Source: Ahaetulla prasina
Lineage: Eukaryota; Chordata; Lepidosauria; Squamata; Colubridae
DNA: 64,000 nucleotides
NCBI RefSeq assembly: GCF_028640845.1
Contig: NC_080540.1
Span: forward strand, 216,735,300 to 216,799,299
Direction: 5' to 3'
A program made the position numbers and the translations under genes. The notes beneath the pieces were generated by a model that saw only the letters and a program-made list of their open reading frames with translations, was not told the origin of the DNA and did not search any database. The number at the start of each line of letters is the position of its first letter. The first letter of the stretch is position 1. Below, piece by piece: positions 42,302-51,676 of the stretch.

Positions 42302-42803
42302 TGGACACTTGGAATACTGCATTCAGTTTTGGTCACCACGATGTAAAAAAGATGCTGAGACTCTAGAAAGAGTGCAGAGAAGAGCAACAAAGATGATTAG
42401 GGGACTAGAGGCTAAAACATATGAAGAACGATTGCAGGAACTGGGTATGTCTAGTTTAATGAAAAGAAGGACTAGGGGAGACATGATAGCAGTGTTCCAA
42501 TATCTCAGGGGCTGCCACAAAGAAGAGGGAGTCAGGCTGTTCTCCAAAGCACCTGAGGGTAGAACAAGAAGCAATGGGTGGAAACTAATCAAGGAGAGAA
42601 GCAACCTATAACTAAGGAGAAATTTCCTGACAGTTAGAACAATTAATAAGTGGAACGACTTGCCTGCAGAAGTTGTGAATGCTCCAACACTGGAAATTTT
42701 TAAGAAAATGTTAGATAACCATCTGTCTGAGATGATGTAGGGTTTCCTGCCTGGGCAGGGGGTTGGACTAGAAGGCCTCCAAGGTCCCTTCCAACTCTGT
42801 TGT
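42302..42803 (+). pseudogene. CR1 3' end with open C-terminal frame
   Basis: A 100-codon frame (42309-42611) gives [40 protein letters not shown] and [20 protein letters not shown], the CR1 ORF2 C-terminus. It ends GGTTGGACTAGAAGGCC, then CCTTCCAACTCTG and a short TTATTA tail. Confidence 0.93.
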
Positions 42804-42856
42804 TATTATTATTATATAACTTGTTGGGAGCCTTCCAGAGTCACTTAAATGACAAA

Positions 42857-42925
42857 TAGAGAGATAGATAAGATTAATAAATAGATGACGGATAGATGAG
42901 ATTAACAGATAAGTAAGATATAGAT

Positions 42926-42991
<66 letters not shown>

Positions 42992-43022
42992 AGACAGACA
43001 GACAGATGATAGATATGATAGA
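42857..43022. repeat. GATA/GACA (Bkm-type) microsatellite
   Basis: Uninterrupted GATA units at about 42925-42991 are followed by GACA units at 42993-43005. Degenerate GATA-rich sequence lies on both sides. Confidence 0.96.
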
Positions 43023-43562
43023 TTATAAACATATCTGTTTAAAAGAACAAATCATATGTAAAACTGAAGCAGAATAATGAAGTTCTTTGATGGAATGGAT
43101 TTTAGCAAAGATTTACGCTTCTGAATTCTATCTGGAGCCTGAAGCACAAGATGAATAATTTAATAATACTTTCCTTTTACTGTCCTTAGTACTAAATATT
43201 GCTGGATATTCCACTCCTCTATTTCCTCCTGAAAGTAAGGAACAGTCATTAGTCAATGAAATCCCAAAAGCATAGTGGATATTTAAAATACAAAATTTGA
43301 AAGTATAGTGGGTAGACTGCATGTAAAGTTAAAACATATTATCTTTCAGTGTTGTGATCCTTCCAAAACTGGGAAATTAGAAACATTTCAGAAGAAAGTG
43401 ATGGCAAACCATTTCTTTGCTGTTGCCAGAACAGATGAGGAACCTCCTGGGAACAAATATGTCCATGAAGTCACAAGAAGGCAAGTTCATTTCCAAGACC
43501 AACAGAATTTCAGTTCTATATATGTACCTTTGTCATACATGACATCTGTCACAGGTCAGAAG
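43023..43562. other. Unique DNA, possible SINE tail
   Basis: 43385-43480 (GAAAGTGATGGCAAACCA) resembles a motif common in vertebrate SINE and LINE tails, but I cannot assign it. Confidence 0.35.
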
Positions 43563-43570
43563 GTGTAGAT

Positions 43571-44594
43571 CAGTGTTGGTGAACCTTTTCGGCACCAAGT
43601 GCCGAATCGGGAGTGTGCTGGAAATTGGAAAAGCAGCTGCACCGCATGCATGCGCACGCCGGGAAAATGATCTTCCAGTTTCTGTGTGTCACCAGGTCTT
43701 CCGGATTCTGGCACGCATAAATGCGCAAAACTGACCGGTACGCATGCTTGCACCAGAAACCAGAAGAGTGTTAATGAAGCACCCTCCCAGCCCGCCACAG
43801 AGAGCAAGCCAGCACATCCCCCCACCACCACTTCTGCCAAGGGAGTGTGATCGCTTTCCGGCCAGTGCACCTCTGGTCTCCATGTGTGAGGAGCTGTGCT
43901 CTCCTCCAGCCCTCCTGGGGCAGCTTGCCTCCCCAACAGTGGCTCCTCCTCCTCTATTATCCCAGCCAGAAGCGGCAACATGAGAACTGCACCCTTGCCC
44001 CCAGTGGTGGCAGGAGCAGCGGGTGGGGGGGGGCCGCCCGCCCAGCCAGCAAATGCTGCCCCACTGCCCTGTGCACACAAGCCAGCCAGGCATTCCAGAC
44101 CGCAGATGTGCATTAGTGCCACGGGCTGGAAGACCGGGGCTGTGCAAGAAGCCCACCTGGGTGGGAAGCCCCAGCCCGCCTGTCCAGGCCGATAGCTTTG
44201 CTCCCCTAGGAAATGGCCACCAGGATCCCCTCTCCGCATCTTTGGCCATGCGAGCCATCACCTATTGTTTTTCCGGGTTCTGGTGTGCCAGCCAGCTGGT
44301 TTTCACATGCGCGGGAGCACCGGAAACTGGAAGAGCAGCTGCCTGGTGCACAGGCGCATGCCAGGAAGATGATCTTCCAGTTCCTAGCCATGCACATTGG
44401 CTAGCTGATCCTCATGCACCGGAAACCGAAAACCTGGGTGGTTGCTCTTCCAGTTTCCGGCACTCCTGCGTGTGTGAAAACCAGCTGGCCAGTGCGCCGG
44501 AACCCAGAAGAGCAACGGGTGATGGCTCACACTGCCTGGAGACATGGCTCTGTGTGCCATTTCTGGCATGTGTGCCATAGGTTCACTGTGACGG
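43571..44594. mobile_element. GC-rich non-autonomous hAT element (1.02 kb)
   Basis: Begins CAGTGTTGGTGAACC and ends GGTTCACTGTGACGG, imperfect inverted repeats. Flanked by GTGTAGAT (43563-43570) and GTGTAGAG (44595-44602). The interior is GC-rich with recurring GATCTTCCAGTT and CACCGGAAAC-type words in both orientations. Long open frames on both strands (up to 227 codons) come from the GC richness and have no transposase motifs. Confidence 0.75.
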
Positions 44595-44602
44595 GTGTAG
44601 AG

Positions 44603-45068
44603 CAGGTGGTTCTCAACCTGTGGCGCATGGACCTTTGGATGCATGTGCAATGTTGTTACAGGGGGTCTGACTTAAAGAAGACTTGAAGAAGAATTGTGAT
44701 TAAATCTTGAATTAAGTCTTGGGGCTCCGTGGCCATGGTCCTTTTTTTTTTAATTTGAATTTATATCCCGCCCTTCTCCGAAGACTCAGGGCGGCTTACA
44801 TTGTGTTAAGCAATAGTCTTCATCCATTTGTATATTATATAAAAAGTCAACTTTTATTGCCCCTCCAACAATCTGGGTCCTCATTTTACCTACCTTATAA
44901 AGGATGGAAGGCTGAGTCAACCTTGGGCCTGGTGGGACTTGAACTTGCAGTAATTGCAAGCAGCTGTGTTAATAACAGACTGCTTAGTCTGTTGAGCCAC
45001 CAGAGGCCCCATGACCACGAAAGGTATTTAAAGGGAGTCCGTGGTGAAGAAAAGGTTGAGAACCACTG
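44603..45068. mobile_element. hAT element carrying a SINE
   Basis: Left CAGGTGGTTCTCAACCTG and right GGTTGAGAACCACTG are inverted ends of the Charlie-type. Flanks GTGTAGAG (44595-44602) and ATGTAGAT (45069-45076) agree at 6 of 8. A SINE occupies 44740-45008, leaving about 195 bases of MITE. Confidence 0.82.
44740..45008 (-). mobile_element. tRNA-derived SINE (minus), copy 2
   Basis: Close match to 2359-2624: GCCTCTGGTGGCTCAACAG head, B-box-like GTTCAAGTCCC and GACTCAGCCTTCCATCC core on the minus strand, ending in the L2-like CGCCCTGAGTC tail. Confidence 0.88.
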
Positions 45069-45094
45069 ATGTAGATAACGATAACACCTTTTCT

Positions 45095-45275
45095 TTCTCC
45101 TCTATCAACTCAACTTTCACTCCTGGTGGCTGAAGGGAAATATACCTTCTTCCTAATGCTGAGAGTGATTGGTGCAGAGTCATTCTTTTAGCTTCCATAC
45201 CTAAGGCAAGAGTAGAATTCATGGCCTGCTACTATTAGTCTAATAAGTTAACTGCTACACCACTACACCAAATCC
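45095..45275 (-). mobile_element. Possible old tRNA-derived SINE (minus)
   Basis: Plus-strand GTTAACTGCTACACCACTACACC is the reverse of a tRNA-like head (GGTGTAGTGG). The body is too diverged for a firm call. Confidence 0.4.
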
Positions 45276-45284
45276 TGAAAGCTC

Positions 45285-45470
45285 TTAAAACTTGGCTTTG
45301 GTCCCAGGCTCAGGATTAATGTGTTGTGGGTAGGGGCTGAAATGCTTTGTTTTAATAATTGCTTTAGTCAGGGGCTTTATTGTTTCATTTTGTTTATGTT
45401 TTTAATTGTTTTAATCTAGTATTAAGCCACCCAGAGTCCGCTGGAGCAGGCAGCTACATTATTATTACAT
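45285..45470 (+). mobile_element. L2-type LINE 3' end
   Basis: TTTTAATTGTTTTAATCTAG, then AAGCCACCCAGAGTCCGCTGG is the pattern of an L2 3' UTR. No ORF remains. Confidence 0.6.
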
Positions 45471-45956
45471 AATAACAAATATCAAATGTTCTCCTTTGTA
45501 AGCGCAAGTTGGGCTACAGCCAATATTTTCTCTTGGTGAGATCATCTTTATTTCCCTCAATCAAATCAATTGCCATGGCTAAGGTATATTTTGTGATAAT
45601 GTTCATTATACACCAGCTCTCCAGTATCCACACTGTTTTTGTGCTCAGAGATCATACATTAACAGCAATATTCTTTGTCTGATTTGAAGAAATTTAGTTC
45701 CCTTTTCCAAAATCAAAGAAGCACAGAATTTCCAGCATTCATACAAGTCCCTGGGACCGAAAGCCAGTCCCTTCCCTCCAACTTTTAATTGTCAAGTATC
45801 TGATCTTGTCAGTAGAAATTTGGCAAGAGTCCAGGAAAACTAGTCTGTTGACAATTAAAGCTAAAAACAGAAGGTCAGAAACAATACTTGATAACATGAA
45901 AGGGGAGTTGAATGTTGATGCAAAGGTGAAACAAAATTGGAAAATAGCCACACATT

Positions 45957-46360
45957 CAGGGATGAAATGCTCCCACTTCGTACCTGATCGCCCAACCCAG
46001 TAGTGATGGCAGCGGGTGGTTTGGAGAACCGGTAGCAAAAATCCCTCCCCTCCCCCATGCCCAGCTGAGCCACGCGATCATCAGAGGTTGTTTTTTTTTA
46101 CTTTTAAAAGCATTTTTTCTTCGGCCGAAAAAAAGCTTTTAAAAGTAAAAAAAAAGCCTCTGATGATCATGCGGCTCAGCTGGGATTGTCAGAGCCTTTT
46201 AAAAGCATTTTTTTACAACCTCTTCGGCCGAAGAGGTTGTAGAAAAAATGCTTTTAAAAGTAAAAAAAAAAAGTTGGCCATGCCCACCCAGTCACATTAT
46301 CACCCCCCACCAAGCCACATCCACAGAACCGGTAGTAACAAATTTTACATTTCACCACTG
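45957..46360. mobile_element. hAT-like foldback element with two hairpins
   Basis: Ends CAGGGATGAAATG and CATTTCACCACTG are inverted. Two palindromes share the centre CTTCGGCCGAAG. The first spans about 46060-46189 with arms including CAGCTGAGCC and ATCATCAGAGG. The second spans about 46195-46262 with a perfect 13-bp core stem at 46215-46240. No clean 8-bp duplication was found. Confidence 0.75.
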
Positions 46361-46409
46361 GTGTACCTACAAACCATGAGAAAAGACTGAGTATATTTAG
46401 AGATGGTAG

Positions 46410-46732
46410 GTAAAAATAAAAGTTTCCCTGTCCAATGGTGTCTAACTCTAGACATAATAGATAGATAAATAGAACGGTGCTCATCTTCCTTTCTTTGCCA
46501 GTGTTGTCTGAAGACATTTTCTTTGGCCATGTGGCCAGTATTGCTACATATGACAGGTGCATGGAATGCTGCTTCTTCCCACCAAAGTGGCACCTATTAA
46601 TCTACTCTCATTTGCATGCTTTCAAACCCTAGGTGGACAGTAGCTGAGGCAAGTAACAGGAACTCACTCCGCATGGTGCTGAGTCTCAAGCTTTCCAGTT
46701 AATAAGCTCAGTGTCTTTAACCATTGAGCCTT
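46410..46732 (-). mobile_element. Old, diverged Sauria-type SINE (minus)
   Basis: Landmarks in reverse order: GGCCATGTGGCCAG, CTTCCCACCAAAG, ATTTGCATGCTTTCAAA and AAGCTCAGTGTCTTTAACCA. They follow the layout of the SINE at 6609-6964 but with heavy substitution. Confidence 0.75.
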
Positions 46733-47195
46733 TTCCCGCCCCCCTTTTAGGAATGGCAGCATGTTGGGAAGGTGTTAGAGACTGATGTGAGAAAAGGCCA
46801 AACTGAACACCTAATTCCACTAGAAGCTGAATTGGACTGATAACTTCATAACATTTTTGACTAGTGGAGTGTGCTGCAGCAACGCACTGTGAAGCAATGT
46901 GGATTGACAAGGGAGAAATTTGTGCCATGGAGGTGCAATGATGTGATTTGTTTCCTTGAAGTAAAAGGGCTACCTGATTTGTCCTGATGAAACATTGCAC
47001 ATAATCTCCAACTATTTGAGGGCAGAGCTTCAGGAGAAGGTTCATCTCAATATATGTCAGAGTTACTCACTATAATGCTAAAGTCACCTTTATTCTGACT
47101 TTTGACCATGCTACAGATATGCGTCTTGCTTCCTCTCAACTATTTCCTTTCGATAAATGGGTCTCAGTTGTATTGCATGATGTTCATGTCTTCTT
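46733..47195. other. Unique DNA, nothing recognised
   Basis: A 119-codon minus frame (46686-47045) has no motif I recognise. Confidence 0.5.
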
Positions 47196-47343
47196 ATAGA
47201 ATAGAATAGAATAGAATAGAATAGAATAGAATAGAACAGAGTAGAGTAGAGTAGAGTAGAGTAGAATAGAATAGAATAGAATAGAATAGAATAGAATAGA
47301 ATAGAATAGAATAGAATAGAATAGAATAGAATAGAATAGAATT
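47196..47343. repeat. (AATAG)n with an internal (AGTAG) block
   Basis: About 29 pentamers. A block of GAGTA units lies at about 47241-47265. Sits at the 3' end of the minus-strand LINE that follows. Confidence 0.97.
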
Positions 47344-47475
47344 CTTTATTGGCCAAGTGTGATTGGACATGCAAGGACTTTGTCTTGGTGCATATGCTCT
47401 CAGTGTACATAGAAGAAAAGATACCTTCATCAAAGTACAACACTTACAACACTTAATGATAGACATAGGGTACAA
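47344..47475 (-). mobile_element. 3' end of the pentanucleotide-tail LINE, copy 3
   Basis: TTCTTTATTGGCCAAGTGTG, then GCATATGCTCTCAGTGTACA is the reverse of the 3' terminus at 37500-37685. Confidence 0.93.
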
Positions 47476-47483
47476 ATTTAACA

Positions 47484-48780
47484 TGGACTACCAACCTTGA
47501 TCAAGGAAAAGCAATAGATGCAATCTACATAGACTTCTGCAAAGCTTTTGTTTCAGTTGTACATGATAAACTACTCCTCAAACTAAAATCCTACAGCATT
47601 TCGGGACCTCTTCACAATTGGATAAATGTCTTCCTGTCAAACAGATAACAAGTGGTCAAAATTGGCAATGCTATATCTAGTCCTGTTCCTGTCAAAAGTG
47701 GCGTACCCCAAGGTAGTGTTCTTGGACCAACACTCTTCATGCTATACATAAATGATCTCTGCGACCTCATCTCAAGTTATTGTGTTCTCTTTGCTGACAA
47801 TGTCAAACTATTTAATACCACTAATAATACTTCTACCCTTCAAGAAGACCTCGACTTAATTTCCGATTGGTCTAAAACTTGGCAACTCCAAATCTCAACC
47901 AACAAATGCTCAGTCTTACATATTGGAAAAAAGAACTCTAACATCAAGTACAAACTTGATGGACATTACCTAACTGATAACCCCCACCCTGTCAAAGATC
48001 TTGGAGTTCTCATATCAAATGACCTTAATGCCAAAGCTCACTGCAACTACATAGCAAAAAAAGCCCTAAGAGTTGTAAACCTAATTTTACGCAGCTTCTT
48101 TTCTAAAAACTCTACACTACTAACTAGAGCATACAAAACATTTGCCAGACCTATTCTTGAATACAGCTCATCCGTCTGGAACCCATACCACGTCTCTGAC
48201 ATAAATACAATAGAAAGAGTCCAGAAATATTTTACTAGAAGAGTTCTTCACTCCTCCGAAAACAACAAAATACCTTATACCAACAGACTTGAAATCCTGG
48301 GATTAGAAAACTTACAACTCCGTCAACTTTGACATAACCTGTGTTTAACACACAAAATCATCTATTGCAATATCCTTCCTATAAAAGACTACTTCAGCTT
48401 CAATCGCAATATTACAAGAGCAAAAAATAGATTCAAGCTAAATGTCAACCGCTTCAAACTTGATTGCAGAAAATATGACTTCTGTAACAGAGTTGTTAAT
48501 GCTTGGAACTCATTACCTGACTCCATAGTCTCTTTTCAAAATCCCAAAATCTTCAACCAAAAACTGTCTACTATTGACCTCACCCCATTCCTAAGAGGGC
48601 TATAAGGGGCGTGCATAAGTGCACAAAAGTGCCTACCGTTCCTGTCCTATTGTTCCCTTCATCATATCAAATTGATATAGTTGATGCATATTTTTATACA
48701 TATATGTATATTTTCTTCAAAATATGTTGTTTTATCTATGACAATTGTTTGTGTATACTGTTGTGACAAAAAGAAATTAA
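47484..48780 (+). pseudogene. LINE reverse transcriptase and C-terminus, two in-frame stops
   Basis: One reading frame runs from about 47490 to 48604 with only two stops (TAA at 47646-47648 and TGA at 48330-48332). It encodes reverse-transcriptase motifs [30 protein letters not shown] and LFADNVKLF, where the catalytic FADD box has become FADN. The C-terminus gives RPILEYSSSVWNPY, RVQKYFTRRVL and LSTIDLTPFLRG. A 3' UTR with TTGTGACAAAAAG ends in an A-rich tail. The endonuclease is missing (5'-truncated). CR1/L2/Rex-type by pattern. Fragments of the same family are at 4780, 23394 and 60222. Confidence 0.92.
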
Positions 48781-48784
48781 AAAA

Positions 48785-48985
48785 AACGACACAACGCTTA
48801 ATGATAGTCATAGGCTACAAATAAGCAATCAGTATAGATCGTAAGGATACAAGCAACAAAGTTATAGTCATAAGTGGAAGGAGATGGGTGATGGGAACGA
48901 TGAGAAGATTAATAGTAATGCAGATTTAGTAACTAGTTTGACAGTTATAAACCTAACACAAGGCACTCTCCAAAAAGACAAATCC
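48785..48985 (-). mobile_element. Pentanucleotide-tail LINE, internal 3' UTR piece
   Basis: CAACGCTTAATGATAGTCATAGG, then GGATACAAGCAACAAAGTTATAG aligns in reverse with 49440-49520 and with 1110-1210. The 3' terminus and array are missing. Confidence 0.8.
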
Positions 48986-48987
48986 AG

Positions 48988-49050
48988 AATGAATGAATGA
49001 ATGAATGAATGAATGAATGAATGAATGAATGAATGAATGAACGAACGAAC
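48988..49050. repeat. (GAAT)n microsatellite
   Basis: About 13 GAAT units, ending in GAAC units. Confidence 0.97.
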
Positions 49051-49287
49051 AAATGAAGCATTTGCCAAAGTCATCTAGCCTGGAATACTTGTGACATGTG
49101 TTCTGCATGCTCTAAAGGAAGCCCCCTTCAGAGCACCACAGGCAATCCTGCAATGTTTGCCAGAATCACTTTGGATGGGACCAACCACTTTAGCCATTGC
49201 TGTGGGAGAAGATCCATAGGACAACTTTTATGGAACAGAACAAGCCAAAGCTGTACATTCTTCTCAGAAGTGAGGGGACCATATTAG
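49051..49287. other. Unique DNA, nothing recognised
   Basis: Short spacer between LINE fragments with no recognised signal. Confidence 0.45.
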
Positions 49288-49755
49288 AACAGAATAGAAT
49301 TCTTTACTGGCCAAATGTGATTGGACACACAAGGAACTTGTCTTAGGTGTATATGCTCTCAGGGTACATAAGGAGAATAAAGTACATTCATCAAGAATAA
49401 AAAGATACAACACTTAGTGATAGTCACGGTTACTAATAAGCTATCAAATTGTACTAGGAAACAAATAAAAACAATATAATTGAAAGGTACAAGCAACATG
49501 GTTATAGTAATAAGTGGGAAGAGATAGATACTAGTAAGGAAGAGAAGAATAATAGTAATACAGTGTTAGTAAATTGTTTGTGAGTGTTGTGGGAGTTAGT
49601 TGTTAAGCAGAGTGATGGCATTCTGGGGAAAACTGCCCTTTTGTCTAGTTGTTCTGGTATGCAGTGCCTGATAGCGTCTTTTTGAGGGCAGAAGTTGAAA
49701 CAATTTATGTCCAAGATGTGAGGGGTCTGTAGATATTTTCACAGATATTGATATT
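49288..49755 (-). pseudogene. Pentanucleotide-tail LINE with end of ORF (minus)
   Basis: The longest uninterrupted 3' segment of this family here. On minus it encodes TDPSHLGHKLFQLLPSKRRY and the following RTTRQKGSF and ITLLNN before the stop. The shared 3' UTR follows, with only two pentamers at its end. At its upstream edge ATATCTACAGACCCCTCACA is the uninterrupted version of the site hit by the hAT at 51157-51335. Confidence 0.92.
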
Positions 49756-50949
49756 GCATTGTGAAGTAACCTTGAGGGAATGCCTCTTTTGCAAAAAACC
49801 CCACCTAAAACAATTGCTTTTGGATCTGAATTGTTTTGTACGTGGAAAGGAAAAATGGAGGCCATCTATTTAAGTTATTACATATAAACTTAGGTTCTCC
49901 TTCTGAGTTTAATTCACATGTTGCTTTTTTTCTTTCTTACAATAAAAAAAAACACCCACCCCTAAACATAGGAGGAGAGAATGGTAGGACTGTTAAATCC
50001 ATATATGGCCCCAAACCTCTTGCTGGACAGGTGCTGGACAGGTGCAGAAAGCAGTGAATGGAATCGTACGCAGCTCCAGGGTTGACGTAAGTGAACATTA
50101 ACTATAAGCTGTGCTCTTTGAGGAAGACAAAATACGTCTGGAGATCTGGGGTATTTCTGAAGAGAATTTGCAGCTTCATTTCTGAGTCTAACATTCTGAG
50201 ATGTGATTATCTGGGATTGCTGTGAAAATACAGGCATGTTAGTCTCTGCTGACCTAATTTTCACTTTCTATACTAATATGTGGAATAAAAAGGCATTATC
50301 TTTGAATTTTCAGACTTTTGAAAATGTTGCAAAAATTCAGAATAAAATACAGAAATTCCTACATTGCACAATCATCATATTTCTTTCCAAGGAAAGGGCC
50401 CTTAATTTAAGATAGTACTGCCTCCAAAACAAGAATTAAAGAGAAACCACTAGGCCAATGCACATGAATTTCCTAGGCCTGCTTGGTTGAACTTGGTCAA
50501 ACTCACCAACTCCCAATGGAGTGCCAGGTGGTCCTTGTTTAGCATGCTTACATATTTCCTTACTGTTGTGGAAGTTCTTCTTTCTCACTGACCTTTCTAT
50601 CTCCCGCTATTGCAAATGTCAGTTATTCTTATTTGTTTCTTTGTGAATGGAGTCATGTCTGACTAATTACGGGGTAAATGCTTATCAGTTGGGAAGTCCC
50701 ATCATATCTTAGCATTTTTGTCCTTGATTCATTTTTTCCAGATTACAGTTTTACCAACTTTTGTTGCTGGTAAATTGCAATTTTTATAAGGTGCCAGTGA
50801 ATCAAGGTGGGCACTTTATTGTATTGTTCTAAATGCTTAGCCTACATAAAACTCCACATTCCAGGTATTTGATTCTTCTTCCTGTTCTCTGCATAACCAA
50901 TGTTTTCTATCATGCTTCCTCAATTTTCCTCATAAGTTTACATCATCAT
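49756..50949. other. Unique DNA, nothing recognised
   Basis: No repeat family recognised; no open frame above about 100 codons with a motif. Confidence 0.55.
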
Positions 50950-51156
50950 CATCATTATTATGATTATGATGCTTCAGCGCATAGTTAGCCAGATAGATTT
51001 GGCAGCAACGGTAGAGACCTTCAAGTTTCTAGGTTCTATAATATCTCAAGACTTAAAATGGACATCTAACATCAAAAATGTCATCAAAAAAGCACAACAA
51101 AGAATGTTCTGTATACTGCATGAGTCAAAAAAAGGGCTGTGAAAATATCTACAGAC

Positions 51157-51335
51157 CAGTGGTGGGTTGCTACCAGTTCGCCCCGGATTGGATGAACAGG
51201 TAGCAGCAATGGCGGGAGGCTCTGCCCACCCTCCTGGACACTTCTGTGCATGTGCAGAAGCATCATGTGTGTGCATGAGCACGCCCACACCCACGAGCAA
51301 ACTGGTAACGACAGATTTTTTGAAACCCGCCCCTG
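51157..51335. mobile_element. hAT MITE with perfect duplication in a LINE
   Basis: 179 bp, begins CAGTGGTGGGTTGC and ends GAAACCCGCCCCTG. Perfect 8-bp duplication CTACAGAC at 51149-51156 and 51336-51343. The unoccupied target is present in the paralogous LINE at 49288-49755. Confidence 0.97.
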
Positions 51336-51676
51336 CTACAGACCCCTCACATCCTGGACATAAATTGTTTCAACTTCTACCTCTAAATGACGGTACAGGG
51401 CTTTGCACACCAGAACAACTAGACACAAGGACAGGTTTTTCCACCACTCTGCTAAACAACTAATTCCCACAACACTGTCAAACTATTTATTAAGATTGTG
51501 TTACTATTATTGTTCTCATCCTTCCTATTACGTATCTCCTTTTCTACTTATGGCTATAACTTTGTTACTTGGATCTTTATGATTTATATTGTTTTATTTA
51601 GTTTGCTAGTATGATTTATGTTGATTGCTTATTTAGTATCCTATGGCTATCATTAAGTGTTGTATTTTATGATTCA

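Noticed and set aside
43556..44239. 227-codon minus frame, the longest without an assigned family
   Set aside because: It lies within a GC-rich non-autonomous hAT with inverted ends and a target duplication, has no domain motif, and overlaps several equally long frames on both strands.
43689..44261. 190-codon minus frame
   Set aside because: Same GC-rich hAT interior; a stop-poor frame by composition.
44023..44580. 185-codon plus frame
   Set aside because: Same GC-rich hAT interior, with no recognisable motif.
46686..47045. 119-codon minus frame as a gene
   Set aside because: No motif, and no start or splice context that distinguishes it from chance.
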